Of a DNA stretch of 64,000 nucleotides, positions 8,173 through 17,808 are shown one piece after another. The notes beneath the pieces are model-generated. The model made no database searches and was not told the DNA's origin. It saw only the letters and a program-made list of their open reading frames with translations. Position 1 is the stretch's first letter; each line of letters starts with the position of its first letter. Source of the stretch: Poseidonocella pacifica (GTDB lineage: Bacteria > Pseudomonadota > Alphaproteobacteria > Rhodobacterales > Rhodobacteraceae); NCBI RefSeq assembly GCF_900111875.1, contig NZ_FOJU01000002.1, positions 496,001 through 560,000 on the forward strand, given 5' to 3'. A program made the translations under genes and the position numbers.

Positions 8173-10465
8173 CGTCGCGCCTCTTCCGCGCCACCTTGCG
8201 CTTGATCTTTGCGTCTTTCTTTTTGGCGCGTGCAAGGCGCCGCTTGGGAGTGCCTGCGCGCTTGGCGGGCGGGCCGCTGCGCCGCCCGCGTCCCCGCGCG
8301 GAGGCCCCGCCCGAAGGCATGTCATCCCCCTCCACCGTCAGAAGCTCAAAGGCGAGACCGCCCGTCACCGGAGCCGCTTCCATGAGCCGGACGGTCACGC
8401 GTTGTCCCAGCTTGAGCAACGTTCCCGTCTGCGACCCCATCAAGGTTCCCGCATCGGCGTCGAAGACAAAAAACTCCCGGCCAAGCGTGCTGATTGGCAC
8501 CAGACCATCCGCGCCGGTTTCATCAAGCTTCACGAACAGGCCAAACCGGGCGATCCCGCTGACGCGGCCGGTGAACTCCCCACCCACCCGGTCGGACAGA
8601 AACGCCGCGAGGTAGCGATCGGTGGTGTCGCGCTCCGCCATCATGGACCGGCGCTCGGTGTCCGAAATGTGCTGCGCCGTTTGTTCCAGCCGTTCAATGT
8701 CCTCCGGGGTCAGGCCATCGTCGCCCCAGTTATGGGCCGTGATCAGCGCGCGATGCACGATCAGGTCGGAATACCGCCGGATCGGGGATGTGAAATGCGC
8801 GTAATGCGCAAGCGCCAGCCCGAAATGGTGGAAGTTGGCCGGAGAATAGTAGGCTTGGGTCATCGACCGCAGGGTGGCGAGATTGATGAGCTCCGCCTCA
8901 TCGGTTCCCGCGGCCGCGTTCAGCAACTGGTTCAGATGCGCCGTCTTTAGCACTTGCCCCTTGGCAAGGGTCAAACCCGCCGATTCCGCCGTCTCTCGCA
9001 GGCTATCGAGCTTTTCGGGGGCGGGTTCTTCGTGCACGCGGAAAAGAAGTGGTGTCTTTTTCCTGGTCAGTGTCAGCGCGGCACAGACGTTGGCCGTGAT
9101 CATGAATTCTTCGATCAACCGGTGCGCCGTGAGCCGGTCGCGAAACTGAACGCTCTCGACCTTGCCATCCTCAGACAGCGCGATCCGCCGCTCAGGCAGG
9201 TCGAGGTCCAGCGGTTGCCGCCGGGAGCGCGAACGGGCAAGCGCCTCGTAGCACGCGTAGAGCGGGCCGATGACCTCCTCCATCAGGGGCGCGAGACGCT
9301 CGTTCGGGTTGCCGTCCCGGCCCTCCTGCACCTCCTGATAGCTGAGCGACGCCGGGGATCGCATCAGGCCCCGGACGAACCTGTGCGAGAGGATTTCCCC
9401 TTCGGCGTCGATCTGGATACGGGCGGCGATACAGGCGCGGGGCACGCCTTCGTGAAGCGAGCAGAGATCCCCCGAAAGCCTGTCCGGCAACATGGGAACG
9501 ACACGGTCAGGGAAATAGCTGGAGTTGCCACGCTTGCGCGCCTCACGGTCGAGCGCCGTGCCGGGCCGAACGTAATGCGAGACATCGGCAATCGCCACCC
9601 ACAGGACGTGCCCGCCGGCATTCTTGGGGTCGTCATCCGGCTCTGCGAAACAGGCATCATCGTGGTCGCGTGCATCGGCGGGATCGATTGTCACCAGAGG
9701 CAAATCCCGAAGATCCTCACGCCCCTTGAGCCCCGCAGGTTTCAAGCGATCCGCTTCGGCCACGACATCATCGGGAAACTCGTCCGGTATGCCGTGCTGG
9801 TGTATCGCGATGAGCGACACGGCCCGCGGCGCGGTCGGATCGCCCAACCTCTCCACAACCCGCGCCCGCGGAAGCCCCATGCGCCCGCGCGGTCCGGCAA
9901 GTTCGCCCTCGACCAACTCGCCATCCAGCGCGCCGCCGGTGGCCCCCGGCGGGACATCCCATTCCTTGTCGCTGCCCTTGTCCACGGGTTTGATCCGGCC
10001 GCCTTCGGCGGTCTTGCGAAAGACCCCAAGAACTCTGCGCGGATTGGTTCCGATCCGGCGAATTAGCCGGGCTTCGTAGTTGTGATCCTCATCGCTGACC
10101 TGCGTCAGCCTTGCGAGAATACGGTGCCCTGCCCCGAGCGCGGGATCAGAGGCACGCTGAACCATGAGAACCACCGGCTCGATGCCATCCCCGTGCCATT
10201 CAAGCGGCTTGGCATAGAGATCACCGTCGGGCCCCGCCTCGGTGACTTGCAGCACGGACACCGGCGGCAAGCGGTCGGGATCCCGGTACGTCTTCTTGCG
10301 TTTTTCGAGATGCCCCTCCTCTTCGAGTTCGCGCAAGATACGCTTGAGATCGATCCGTGCAGCACCCTTGACCCCAAAGGCCTTGGCTATGTCGCGTTTG
10401 GAGGTTTGGGCGGGATTGGCGGCGATCCAGTCAAGAATCTGCGGCTTTGTGGGCATCTGGCTCAT
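8162..10465 (-). CDS. rnr: Ribonuclease R
   Basis: Processive 3'-5' exoribonuclease of the RNB family, 767 residues. An N-terminal winged-helix segment and cold-shock domain are followed by the RNB catalytic core with TIDPADARDHDDACF, whose aspartates bind the metal ions. A C-terminal S1 domain (GEFTGRVSGIARFGLFVKL) comes next. The last 50 or so residues are a strongly basic Lys/Arg tail (GRGRRSGPPAKR and KRKVARKRRD), as in many RNase R proteins, probably for RNA or ribosome binding. The tail overlaps ybgC by 11 nt. Confidence 0.96.
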   Translation of the reverse strand: MSQMPTKPQILDWIAANPAQTSKRDIAKAFGVKGAARIDLKRILRELEEEGHLEKRKKTYRDPDRLPPVSVLQVTEAGPDGDLYAKPLEWHGDGIEPVVLMVQRASDPALGAGHRILARLTQVSDEDHNYEARLIRRIGTNPRRVLGVFRKTAEGGRIKPVDKGSDKEWDVPPGATGGALDGELVEGELAGPRGRMGLPRARVVERLGDPTAPRAVSLIAIHQHGIPDEFPDDVVAEADRLKPAGLKGREDLRDLPLVTIDPADARDHDDACFAEPDDDPKNAGGHVLWVAIADVSHYVRPGTALDREARKRGNSSYFPDRVVPMLPDRLSGDLCSLHEGVPRACIAARIQIDAEGEILSHRFVRGLMRSPASLSYQEVQEGRDGNPNERLAPLMEEVIGPLYACYEALARSRSRRQPLDLDLPERRIALSEDGKVESVQFRDRLTAHRLIEEFMITANVCAALTLTRKKTPLLFRVHEEPAPEKLDSLRETAESAGLTLAKGQVLKTAHLNQLLNAAAGTDEAELINLATLRSMTQAYYSPANFHHFGLALAHYAHFTSPIRRYSDLIVHRALITAHNWGDDGLTPEDIERLEQTAQHISDTERRSMMAERDTTDRYLAAFLSDRVGGEFTGRVSGIARFGLFVKLDETGADGLVPISTLGREFFVFDADAGTLMGSQTGTLLKLGQRVTVRLMEAAPVTGGLAFELLTVEGDDMPSGGASARGRGRRSGPPAKRAGTPKRRLARAKKKDAKIKRKVARKRRDDGA

Positions 10466-10519
10466 GCCGACTCGGTACCACGGGCCGCGAGAGACGTCAT
10501 GCCGAAATCGCGCCGCCGC

Positions 10520-11128
10520 CTATAGCGCCCGAAGGTCCTCGGCCGTGTCCACGTCGCGCAGGGAGGTGACATGGGCAATACGCGCTGTTCCCAGGCTGGC
10601 TTCGGTATCCGTTCGCGCCCACGCGCTGCTCCAGCGGACACCCTCGAAGAGGCCCCGAGAGGGTGCGGAACTGCGCTTCATACCGATGAGCCAATAGCCC
10701 CCATCCGGGGCGGGTCCGATCACCGCATCATGCGATCCCAAAGATCGGAACGCGCCGGAGATATGATGCCGGTTTACCCCCGGGATGTCAGAGCCGATGA
10801 TACAGGCCGGACCGGGCGGCAAACTGCGAAAGATGCGCGCCATGCGCGCGCCCAGATCCCCCGTCCCCTGCCCCACGCGCGGCAGGTTCGCAGGCCAGAC
10901 CCGGCTTTGCATCGCGCTGTCCGGCCCGACCGCGAGAAGCAATTCCCACCTTGGGTCACGCACGCTCCGAAGCAGTCGCGCCACCTGATGCCGATACCAC
11001 CAAGCCGCGCCAACGGCGCCCATTTCAGCCCCAAGACGCGTCTTGACCCGCCCCGGCCGGGGCTCCTTGAGCATGACGACGAGGCGGGCGCGCCGATCAG
11101 GCGAAATAGTCGGCGAGGATACGCGCAT
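10520..11128 (-). CDS. DUF2064-type glycosyltransferase-like protein (TIGR04282 family)
   Basis: About 202 residues of the GT-A-like DUF2064 family. The signature [17 protein letters not shown] lies near the N-terminus, [15 protein letters not shown] in the middle, and [12 protein letters not shown] and [12 protein letters not shown] after it. Family members are linked to radical-SAM/selenium or glycolipid contexts, but the substrate is not established. The chosen start overlaps dapE by 32 nt. An ATG at 11074 would remove the first beta strand, so the longer start is preferred. It is downstream of dapE and probably cotranscribed with it. Confidence 0.85.
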   Translation of the reverse strand: MRVSSPTISPDRRARLVVMLKEPRPGRVKTRLGAEMGAVGAAWWYRHQVARLLRSVRDPRWELLLAVGPDSAMQSRVWPANLPRVGQGTGDLGARMARIFRSLPPGPACIIGSDIPGVNRHHISGAFRSLGSHDAVIGPAPDGGYWLIGMKRSSAPSRGLFEGVRWSSAWARTDTEASLGTARIAHVTSLRDVDTAEDLRAL

Positions 11129-12248
11129 AGATGGCCTTCAGTTCTCGGATCTGACGGGTATCCACGTGCTCATCGACCTGATGCATCGTGCGACCGACAA
11201 GACCAAACTCCACCACGGGGCAGTGATCCTTGACGAAGCGCGCATCAGATGTGCCGCCGGAGGTGGAGAGGGTCGGTTGTCGACCGGTTTCCGCTTCGAC
11301 AGCGCGGCCCACGAGGTCGGAAAGCTCCCCCGGAGGGGTAAGAAAGCTCTCGCCCGAGATGCGTACATCCACCGTGATCGAAACGCCAGTTTCCGTGGCG
11401 ACGACCGCCGCTTCGGCTCGCAGCCAATCAGTCAGGCTTGCGCCGCTGTGAGCATCGTTGAACCGGATGTTGACCCCCGCGCGTGCCTCTGCCGGTATGA
11501 CATTGGTTGCACTGTTGCCAGTATCCATTGTCACGACCGCGAGGGTCGACGCGTCGAAATGTTCGGTCCCCTGATCGAGTTCCGATGAGGCGAGCCGGTC
11601 CACCAGCCGCGCCATGGCATGGCACGGATTCTTGGCACGGTGCGGATATGCCGAATGGCCTTGCACGCCGCGAAAGGTCAGCCGGGCATTCAACGACCCG
11701 CGCCGACCGATCTTCATCATCTCGCCCATCTCCTCGGGGCAGGTCGGCTCCCCAACGAGACAGACCGACATCGCCTCGCCCTGTGCCTGCATCCAGTCGA
11801 GCAGCGCGACAGTGCCGTCAGTGGCGTCGCCTTCTTCGTCCCCGGTGATGGCAAGGATCAGCGCCCCGTCAGGCGCGCTGTTCCGCACATGATCCACCGC
11901 CGCCGCGACAAAGGCCGCGACCCCGCTTTTCATGTCGGTTGCCCCGCGCCCGTAGAGCAGGCCATTTTCCTCAACAGCGCCGAAGGGCGGTTTGGTCCAT
12001 GCGTCGGCGTCCCCGACGGGGACGACATCGGTATGCCCGTTGAAGCCAAAGCTGCGGGCGTGCCCCTTTTCTCCCCACCTCGCGAAAAGGTTTGAAGTCT
12101 CCCCCCGATCCACGCGCCAGCATTCGAAACCGGCGCTTTCGAGAAGCCATTGCAGGAGTTGCAAAGCGCCGCCTTCGTCTGGGGTGACGGTAGGGCAGCG
12201 GATGAGATCGGCGGTCAGCGCCACGGGATCAAGCGGTGAATGTGTCAT
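11097..12248 (-). CDS. dapE: Succinyl-diaminopimelate desuccinylase
   Basis: M20 family metallohydrolase of lysine and diaminopimelate (peptidoglycan) synthesis. It hydrolyses N-succinyl-L,L-DAP. The 383 residues carry the zinc-site motifs [41 protein letters not shown] (catalytic Glu of the EE pair) and, near the C-terminus, the [12 protein letters not shown] histidine. The length is normal. It starts 3 nt after the stop of the upstream small gene, so the two are almost certainly in one operon. Confidence 0.95.
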   Translation of the reverse strand: MTHSPLDPVALTADLIRCPTVTPDEGGALQLLQWLLESAGFECWRVDRGETSNLFARWGEKGHARSFGFNGHTDVVPVGDADAWTKPPFGAVEENGLLYGRGATDMKSGVAAFVAAAVDHVRNSAPDGALILAITGDEEGDATDGTVALLDWMQAQGEAMSVCLVGEPTCPEEMGEMMKIGRRGSLNARLTFRGVQGHSAYPHRAKNPCHAMARLVDRLASSELDQGTEHFDASTLAVVTMDTGNSATNVIPAEARAGVNIRFNDAHSGASLTDWLRAEAAVVATETGVSITVDVRISGESFLTPPGELSDLVGRAVEAETGRQPTLSTSGGTSDARFVKDHCPVVEFGLVGRTMHQVDEHVDTRQIRELKAIYARILADYFA

Positions 12249-12251
12249 GGG

Positions 12252-12590
12252 TCAGTCCGGATAAAGCGGGTCCATCTGGGCGACGATCACCGCGTTCTCA
12301 TCACGGGCGCGATCCATGAGGGAGGCTTCCTCACGACCAATCTCCTGCCCTTGCTCTTCGCGTTCGGTGCGCGTGCCATAGCCCGTGACATCAAGCGGGG
12401 CGAGGTCCGCCTGCTTGAGCACAGCCACGGTTTCACGCACAGCCTCGGCCTCGTCGATGCCGCTGGCATAACAAACCAGCGCCGCCCCAGTCGCGCCGTC
12501 GGGAAGCCCATCGCCATCCTTGCGTCCGACCTGCACGAGAAGCGTGTAGATCTCTTGCTGCCGCGCCGTCTTGTCCTTGCCGTTCGCCAT
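12252..12590 (-). CDS. Conserved small protein of unknown function, first gene of the dapE operon
   Basis: A 112-residue soluble, acidic protein without signal peptide or membrane segment. A region around VCYASGIDEAEAVRETVAVLKQA looks like a small alpha/beta fold. I do not recognise a named family. It ends 3 nt before dapE on the same strand, with a start codon preceded by a purine-rich stretch. Codon use fits its neighbours, which supports a real gene. Function unknown. Confidence 0.75.
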   Translation of the reverse strand: MANGKDKTARQQEIYTLLVQVGRKDGDGLPDGATGAALVCYASGIDEAEAVRETVAVLKQADLAPLDVTGYGTRTEREEQGQEIGREEASLMDRARDENAVIVAQMDPLYPD

Positions 12591-12658
12591 CGTCTACCCT
12601 CGCCAAACGGGAGGAGACCTGCGCGCTTCGTCCCGTGAAGTCAAGATAGGGGAACGCC

Positions 12659-13045
12659 GTGAAACGAGTGAGTGATATGGTGGCGGCCGCCAATGAGCGC
12701 GTCGATCATGCCCCGGCGGCTGATCTGCTGACGCTACACGGTCAACCGGGCGTGACCTTCGTCGACCTGCGTGATCCGCGAGAAATCGACCGCGAGGGCA
12801 TGATCCCCGGCGCGTTTCACTGTCCGCGCGGAATGCTGGAATTCTGGATCGATCCCGAAAGCCCCTACGCGAAACCACAGTTTCAAAGCGGTGAGCGTTT
12901 CGTTTTCTATTGCGCCTCGGGCTGGCGCTCGGCCCTCTCCGCCCTCACGGCTCAAGAAATGGGATTGGACGGCGTCAGCCATATCTCTGACGGGTTCAAG
13001 GGTTGGCGGGACGCGGGCGGCCCGACTGGCCCCAAGACCCGTTGA
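12659..13045 (+). CDS. Rhodanese-like domain protein
   Basis: Single-domain rhodanese of 128 residues, starting at GTG. It shows the CH2A motif (VTFVDLRDPREIDREGMIPGA) and the active-site loop YCASGWRS with the persulfide-forming cysteine at residue 85. These enzymes transfer sulfane sulfur; the acceptor here is unknown. It has no signal peptide, so it is cytoplasmic. It is divergent from the dapE operon with only 68 nt between starts, and its own downstream neighbour lies 68 nt away on the same strand. Confidence 0.9.
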   Translation: MKRVSDMVAAANERVDHAPAADLLTLHGQPGVTFVDLRDPREIDREGMIPGAFHCPRGMLEFWIDPESPYAKPQFQSGERFVFYCASGWRSALSALTAQEMGLDGVSHISDGFKGWRDAGGPTGPKTR

Positions 13046-13113
13046 ACACCGCTGTCTTTCCCTGCGTCTCGGCCTAGGTTGGACACGATGGGCAAGAGCA
13101 GCAGGAGCGTGGA

Positions 13114-14727
13114 ATGCATATCGCGGTAATCGGCTTCGGCCCCCGAGGGCTCGGCGCGCTCGAAGCGCTTGCGGACACGCTGCACGGACAGTCCGCGACG
13201 GTCGATATCTTCGACCCCTTCGCCCACCCCGGCGCCGGTCCGAACTTCAGCCCTGAGGATTCCCCCTTATGCCTCGTCAACATCCCCTTGCGGGACATCG
13301 ACCTTGGCGGCGAGCATCGGGCCGGTGTTTCGCAATGGCTTGGCCAAGACGCGAACCCCGATGAGTTCCTGCCCCGCGCGACGCTTGGCCGTTATCTTGG
13401 CGACAGGTTCGCCGCTCTGCTCGAAGCCGATGGCTTGGAAATCACGCACCACCGCCGGGGTGTTTCCCGGATCGACGAGGAAGGCGGCAAGTGGGTGCTG
13501 CGCTCCGAGGACGACCGATTTGGCCCCTATGACGAGGTTCTGCTGACCTTGGGCCAACCGGCGACCGCCCCGGATGACCAACTCGCCCGCTGGCAAGACC
13601 ACGCAAGCAAGACAGGCGCGGACTTGGTTCCCGCCTACCCCGCTGCGAATTTGCTGCGCGCTGCGGAAAGTTGGGCGGGACAGCGCGTTGCAATCCGTGG
13701 TCTTGGGCTTTCGACTTTCGATGTGCTGCGCCTGCTGACCGAAGGGATGGGTGGCAGCTTCGAGGACGGCCAATATATCCCTTCGGGGCGCGAACCGGCT
13801 TGTATCCTGCCCTTCTCCCTCAACGGGCATCCGCCCGCGCCGAAGCCTGCAACCGGGGCTGTGGATGACGCTTACGAGCCAACCCAGGCGGAGACCGAAG
13901 CTTTCGCCGACGCGCTTGCTCGTGCCCTCGCCGGTCCGACGGAAACTGCGCTTGTCATGCTGACAGATGCGCTGTTTCCGGTGCTGCTCCGGATCCTGCA
14001 TGACACGGGAAGCCCCGACGGCGCGACGGAAGTGCGGCAATGGCTGGAGGTCGAACGCGACGATTCCGGAACACAGGAGGCGCGGGATCCGGTAAGCGCT
14101 TTGCGTCATGTGACCGAGATGGCCGCGGGCACCACACCACCGGATGCGGGATTTGCCGCGGGTCAGGTCTGGCGCAAATGGCAGAATACCCTTCGGCGGG
14201 GGTTCAACCCCACCCTGACAAGCGCGGAAACCGCGCGGGCATTCCTGCGATTTGACGACGGGATGAAGCGCTATTCCTACGGTCCGCCGATCAGTGCCGC
14301 CCGTGATCTCCTTACGCTGATCGAGGCGGGTCGGGTCGATCTGCGGATTGCGGACGATCCGGGTATCGGCCTGCGCAAAGACGGCTGGCAACTGATTGAG
14401 GACGACGAAACTGCGCATGTGGTGGCTATGGTCGATGCGGTGCTACCGCCGCCAGACCCGGAGCGGATCACAGATACGCTATTGCGGGACCTGATGACGC
14501 GCGGTCGCCTCACGGCTCCGGGCGACGGGCTTGCCGCTCGGACCGAGCCCGATGGGCAGCTTCTTTCGCAAGATGGGACGCCGCAACCGGGGCTTACGCT
14601 GCTCGGGCGGCTTGCTTTGGGCAGCGTGATTGCCAGCGACTCCTTGCATGATTGCTTCGGCGCCGCATCTTCGCGTTGGACGGACGGGGTCATCCAGCGG
14701 CAGTCACGAAACCGTGAACCCGGATGA
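13114..14727 (+). CDS. FAD/NAD(P)-binding protein (PF13454-like)
   Basis: A 537-residue protein opening with a Rossmann nucleotide-binding motif, IAVIGFGPRGLGALEAL. A region typical of the FAD-NAD(P)-binding domain follows (DPFAHPGAGPNFSPED and LVNIPLRDIDLG). A second nucleotide-binding stretch lies near AIRGLGLSTFDVLRLLTEG. Proteins of this type are found next to siderophore or lipid genes, but the substrate is unknown. AGGAG lies about 7 nt before the ATG. It is followed after 58 nt by the coiled-coil membrane protein. Confidence 0.85.
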   Translation: MHIAVIGFGPRGLGALEALADTLHGQSATVDIFDPFAHPGAGPNFSPEDSPLCLVNIPLRDIDLGGEHRAGVSQWLGQDANPDEFLPRATLGRYLGDRFAALLEADGLEITHHRRGVSRIDEEGGKWVLRSEDDRFGPYDEVLLTLGQPATAPDDQLARWQDHASKTGADLVPAYPAANLLRAAESWAGQRVAIRGLGLSTFDVLRLLTEGMGGSFEDGQYIPSGREPACILPFSLNGHPPAPKPATGAVDDAYEPTQAETEAFADALARALAGPTETALVMLTDALFPVLLRILHDTGSPDGATEVRQWLEVERDDSGTQEARDPVSALRHVTEMAAGTTPPDAGFAAGQVWRKWQNTLRRGFNPTLTSAETARAFLRFDDGMKRYSYGPPISAARDLLTLIEAGRVDLRIADDPGIGLRKDGWQLIEDDETAHVVAMVDAVLPPPDPERITDTLLRDLMTRGRLTAPGDGLAARTEPDGQLLSQDGTPQPGLTLLGRLALGSVIASDSLHDCFGAASSRWTDGVIQRQSRNREPG

Positions 14728-14785
14728 TGCGGCGGCGTCACCCCATATATTGGACCGGATTTTCGCATATTCCCGAGGGGGTCGC

Positions 14786-16042
14786 GTGACAGATAGACAA
14801 GTTTCAGGCGACCACGACGATCATGAGGGCGCGCGCTACGCCCGAGAGCTCAACACCCACCTGCGATGGTTGGACAGTTTCACCGGCGCCGCGCTTGGCG
14901 TGCTGGCCTCCGCCTCGGGTATCTACACCTATCTGGGCGTACGCTCCCTTCTTGACGACACCGGGGCTTGGACCACCTTCGCGGCGCTCTCATATTCCCT
15001 CGCCGTTTCGGTTGGCATCTTCGTGTTCTGGTCCTACCTCATGCGGCTTTTGCCTGCGGTACGGTCGGCGGCGTCCAAGATCGGGCTGTTTCTATGCATG
15101 GCGCTCGGGTCGCTCGCGATCATCGCCATGTCCTCCTGGCTCAACGCCGCTGCGCTCGCCGGTGCCGCCGCAGTGGAGCAACACCTTGCCCATACCGTCC
15201 AGACCTATCAAGGCGCGCTGGAGCGGACACATTCCAACGCGATCGCGGGTCAAGCGCTCGGGCGGGACGTCGCCCGCGTCCGGGAGACCCTGAGCGACCT
15301 GTCCGAGCAGGAAGCGGTCGGCGATCTCTCTGGACTTGCCGGTCGCGGGGCAGTTTTCCGGGTCCTGACCCAGAAGTCCGCCGAACTTGACGGACTTGAG
15401 GCACAGATCACTTCGCAGGAACGGGCGGTCGAAGAGGCCTTTGCCCAAGGCAACGCAATACTCAGCCGCATGCGAAGCCTCACGGTGGAGCCGGGCGCTG
15501 TTGACGGACGATCCGTACGCTTCGCAGAAGAGGCCGTACGCCTTTCCGGCCTCATCGCCGAGTTGCGGCAGTTGAACGTCGCGCCGCTGGTCAGCCGAGC
15601 GGCAGCCGACCTGCGCGATTCCGTCATTCTTCCCGACCTTGATGCGGACTCCGCAGAAGGCCGCGTGAGCCAGCAAAGCACCATAAATTCCGTCCTCACC
15701 CTACTCGGTGACCGCGCCACCACGCTCGAACAAGCGGCGGAAGAGGTTCAGGCGCTGCCCGAAGCGACCGAGATCGAATATACCCCGCTCTCTGCCGCTG
15801 ATGCCGTGATCCGGTACGCGGGCAACTTCGTCCCATCCTGGGCGGGCGCCATCGCCATCGACCTGCTGCCCGCCGTGCTGGTTTTCATTCTGATGGTCAC
15901 GCATTCGGCCATTCGCACGGGGCAAGGTGCCTACTCGATCGAAGATACAATGACCGTGGCCGAAATGCGCGCGGCGCTCGAAGCATCCAAATCCCTTGAT
16001 GTGGCCCGCAGGCCCCCACACACGGGCGCCGCGCCGGAATGA
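14786..16042 (+). CDS. Membrane protein with large periplasmic coiled-coil-like domain, unknown function
   Basis: The GTG at 14786 is chosen because GAGGGGG precedes it and the earlier in-frame ATG would overlap the upstream gene by about 100 nt. It gives 418 residues. Predicted membrane helices lie near residues 32-54, 65-90, 99-122 and 353-376. Residues 130-345 form a large helical region rich in Glu, Ala, Leu and Gln with heptad-like spacing. A short soluble tail follows. I do not recognise a named family. Its stop overlaps the start of the ClpP-like gene by 4 nt (ATGA), so the two are translationally coupled and probably work together at the membrane. Confidence 0.8.
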   Translation: MTDRQVSGDHDDHEGARYARELNTHLRWLDSFTGAALGVLASASGIYTYLGVRSLLDDTGAWTTFAALSYSLAVSVGIFVFWSYLMRLLPAVRSAASKIGLFLCMALGSLAIIAMSSWLNAAALAGAAAVEQHLAHTVQTYQGALERTHSNAIAGQALGRDVARVRETLSDLSEQEAVGDLSGLAGRGAVFRVLTQKSAELDGLEAQITSQERAVEEAFAQGNAILSRMRSLTVEPGAVDGRSVRFAEEAVRLSGLIAELRQLNVAPLVSRAAADLRDSVILPDLDADSAEGRVSQQSTINSVLTLLGDRATTLEQAAEEVQALPEATEIEYTPLSAADAVIRYAGNFVPSWAGAIAIDLLPAVLVFILMVTHSAIRTGQGAYSIEDTMTVAEMRAALEASKSLDVARRPPHTGAAPE

Positions 16043-16770
16043 GCGGCGGCTCAACAGGCCCCGGAACCATTCGGCGCGCAATCACTGCTCTTGTCGCCGT
16101 ACAGATCGCCATTGGGGCGGCGCTTATGCTGATGGATCTGAACCAGAGCTTTCCCGGCGGCGATCCGTTGACTGCGCCGCGCCCGACCGGCCCTGCCACA
16201 CGCCCCTTCCGACCGGACCGAGCCCCCGGTCCAAGTGAGCCCCCCGGGGGCGGACGAATGGCCGATCGGTTGGAAATCGGCGGAGAGGGCACGGAAATGA
16301 CCCTCAGTGGGCAAATTGCGCCGGGGGATGGCGCTCGCGTCGCAGAAGCGCTCGCATCGCGCAGCCCCGCGGCAAGCTCGGTGCAGTTGCACAGCACGGG
16401 CGGATCAGTCTCCGACGCGCTGGAGATCGGCGAAGCCTTGCGCGCAGGGGGCATCGATACGGTGATCGGTGAAAATAGCGTCTGCTATTCCGCCTGCCCT
16501 TACGTCTTTGCCGGCGGGGCTACTCGGGAGGTGGCGAGCACGGGGCGCCTTGGCGTTCATCAGCATTATTTCGGACAGAACGCCTACCTGCCGGCCTTCA
16601 CCGCCGTGGAGGATGTCCAGAGGGGACAGGCGGAGGTCATGGCCTACCTCGGGCGAATGGGCATCGAGATCGCGGTCATGGAACACGCCCTGCGAACGCC
16701 ACCGGAGCAGATCTACATCCTGTCGCGCGAGGAATTGGAACGCTACCGCTTCGTTCCCGCCAAGGACTGA
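16039..16770 (+). CDS. Periplasmic ClpP/crotonase-fold protein (COG3904-like)
   Basis: A 243-residue protein with one N-terminal membrane or signal segment (about residues 11-32) and a proline-rich linker (about 42-72). A ClpP-like domain follows. Three blocks match serine peptidases of this fold: HSTGGSV (118-124, like the NSPGG strand), CYSACPYVFAGG with a candidate nucleophile Ser151, and LGVHQHYF with a candidate His174. This suggests an active envelope protease or a degenerate one; the sequence alone cannot tell. It is coupled to the upstream membrane protein. Confidence 0.82.
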   Translation: MSGGSTGPGTIRRAITALVAVQIAIGAALMLMDLNQSFPGGDPLTAPRPTGPATRPFRPDRAPGPSEPPGGGRMADRLEIGGEGTEMTLSGQIAPGDGARVAEALASRSPAASSVQLHSTGGSVSDALEIGEALRAGGIDTVIGENSVCYSACPYVFAGGATREVASTGRLGVHQHYFGQNAYLPAFTAVEDVQRGQAEVMAYLGRMGIEIAVMEHALRTPPEQIYILSREELERYRFVPAKD

Positions 16771-16794
16771 AACGTAGGAAGGGGCGGAATGGGA

Positions 16795-16810
16795 GACATC
16801 GCAAGATGTC
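16795..16810. repeat. Short hairpin after the ClpP-like gene
   Basis: Perfect 6-bp arms gacatc / gatgtc with a GCAA loop lie 25 nt after the stop of the plus-strand pair. There is no T tract, so terminator function is doubtful. The rest of 16811-16975 holds no gene or recognisable signal. Confidence 0.3.
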
Positions 16811-16975
16811 GATCTAAGGTTCGCAGTCCAACCGACGGCTCATCCGAACATGCGTCATAGTCCATTTAAGTGGCGCACAAGAGCCTCTCCGGCTGCACCG
16901 AGCCTGACGATCAAGCCGACGGAGACGGCCCGCGAACGGCGCACACCCTCAGACAGCGCGGAGACGCAAAATGCA

Positions 16976-17009
16976 AAAACGTCCCGGCCATTTCTGACCG
17001 GGACGTTTT
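16976..17009 (-). terminator. Intrinsic terminator closing the spc unit after rpmD
   Basis: A 12-bp stem, aaaacgtcccgg / ccgggacgtttt, with a 10-nt loop starts 26 nt downstream of the rpmD stop. Read leftward it ends in a T5 tract. Because the stem is symmetric it could also stop rightward transcription from the ClpP-like gene. It marks the end of the ribosomal cluster: rplO and secY do not follow. Confidence 0.85.
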
Positions 17010-17035
17010 CAATTTCTCACATCTAAGCGGTGGGC

Positions 17036-17221
17036 TTAGGCGCGCTCTTCCACAATCTCTACAAGGTGCGAAATCTTGTTGACCATGCCGCGAACCGCAG
17101 GCGTGTCTTCAAGCTCACGTGTCTTGTGCATCTTGTTGAGGCCGAGGCCGATCAGCGTCTGGCGCTGAATGGCGGGACGGCGGATCGGGGAGCCGATCTG
17201 TTTGACGACGATAGTTGCCAT
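17036..17221 (-). CDS. rpmD: 50S ribosomal protein L30
   Basis: A 61-residue protein with the L30 pattern: [26 protein letters not shown] near the N-terminus and [13 protein letters not shown] at the C-terminus. It follows rpsE after 12 nt as in the spc operon. Normally rplO comes next; here a terminator follows instead. Confidence 0.97.
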   Translation of the reverse strand: MATIVVKQIGSPIRRPAIQRQTLIGLGLNKMHKTRELEDTPAVRGMVNKISHLVEIVEERA

Positions 17222-17233
17222 ATCAGTGTCTCC

Positions 17234-17797
17234 TTACGCTTCAGCCGTTTCGGGCTGCGGTTCATCCTTACGAAGGATGTCCGCGACCTTCTTGCCACGA
17301 CGCTGTGCAACCATACGCGGGCTGGTCTCTTTGGTGAGACCGTTCAGCGTGGCACGGATCATGTTGTAGGGGTTCTGGGAGCCGATCGACTTGGCAACCA
17401 CGTCCTGAATGCCAAGCATTTCGAACACGGCGCGCATCGGTCCACCCGCGATGATCCCGGTACCCGTTGGGGCGGTCCGCATCACGACGCGTCCGGCGCC
17501 ATGACGGCCTTCCATGTCGTGGTGCAGGGTCCGACCCTCACGCAGCGGAACGCGCATCATCTGGCGCTTCGCTTGTTCGGTCGCCTTGCGGATGGCCTCG
17601 GGGACCTCCTTGGCCTTACCCTTACCAAAGCCAACACGGCCCTTCTGATCGCCTACGACAACCAGTGCCGCGAAGCCAAAGCGCTTACCGCCCTTGACCG
17701 TCTTCGACACCCGGTTGATCGCAACCAGACGATCGGCGAATTCCGGCGTTTCGTCGCGATCGCGACGGTTGCCCCGGTTTTGTCCATCTCTTGCCAT
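17234..17797 (-). CDS. rpsE: 30S ribosomal protein S5
   Basis: A 187-residue protein near the mRNA entry site of the 30S subunit. The double-stranded RNA-binding part reads [27 protein letters not shown] and the C-terminal fold contains [20 protein letters not shown]. An Arg/Asp-rich N-terminal tail precedes the core, as is usual in alphaproteobacteria. It follows rplR after 11 nt. Confidence 0.98.
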   Translation of the reverse strand: MARDGQNRGNRRDRDETPEFADRLVAINRVSKTVKGGKRFGFAALVVVGDQKGRVGFGKGKAKEVPEAIRKATEQAKRQMMRVPLREGRTLHHDMEGRHGAGRVVMRTAPTGTGIIAGGPMRAVFEMLGIQDVVAKSIGSQNPYNMIRATLNGLTKETSPRMVAQRRGKKVADILRKDEPQPETAEA

Positions 17798-17808
17798 ATC
17801 GTCTCTCC

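Noticed and set aside
13267-14418. A 383-codon frame antisense to the FAD-binding gene
   Set aside because: Composition is typical of a shadow frame. The plus-strand gene has a Rossmann motif and a ribosome-binding site.
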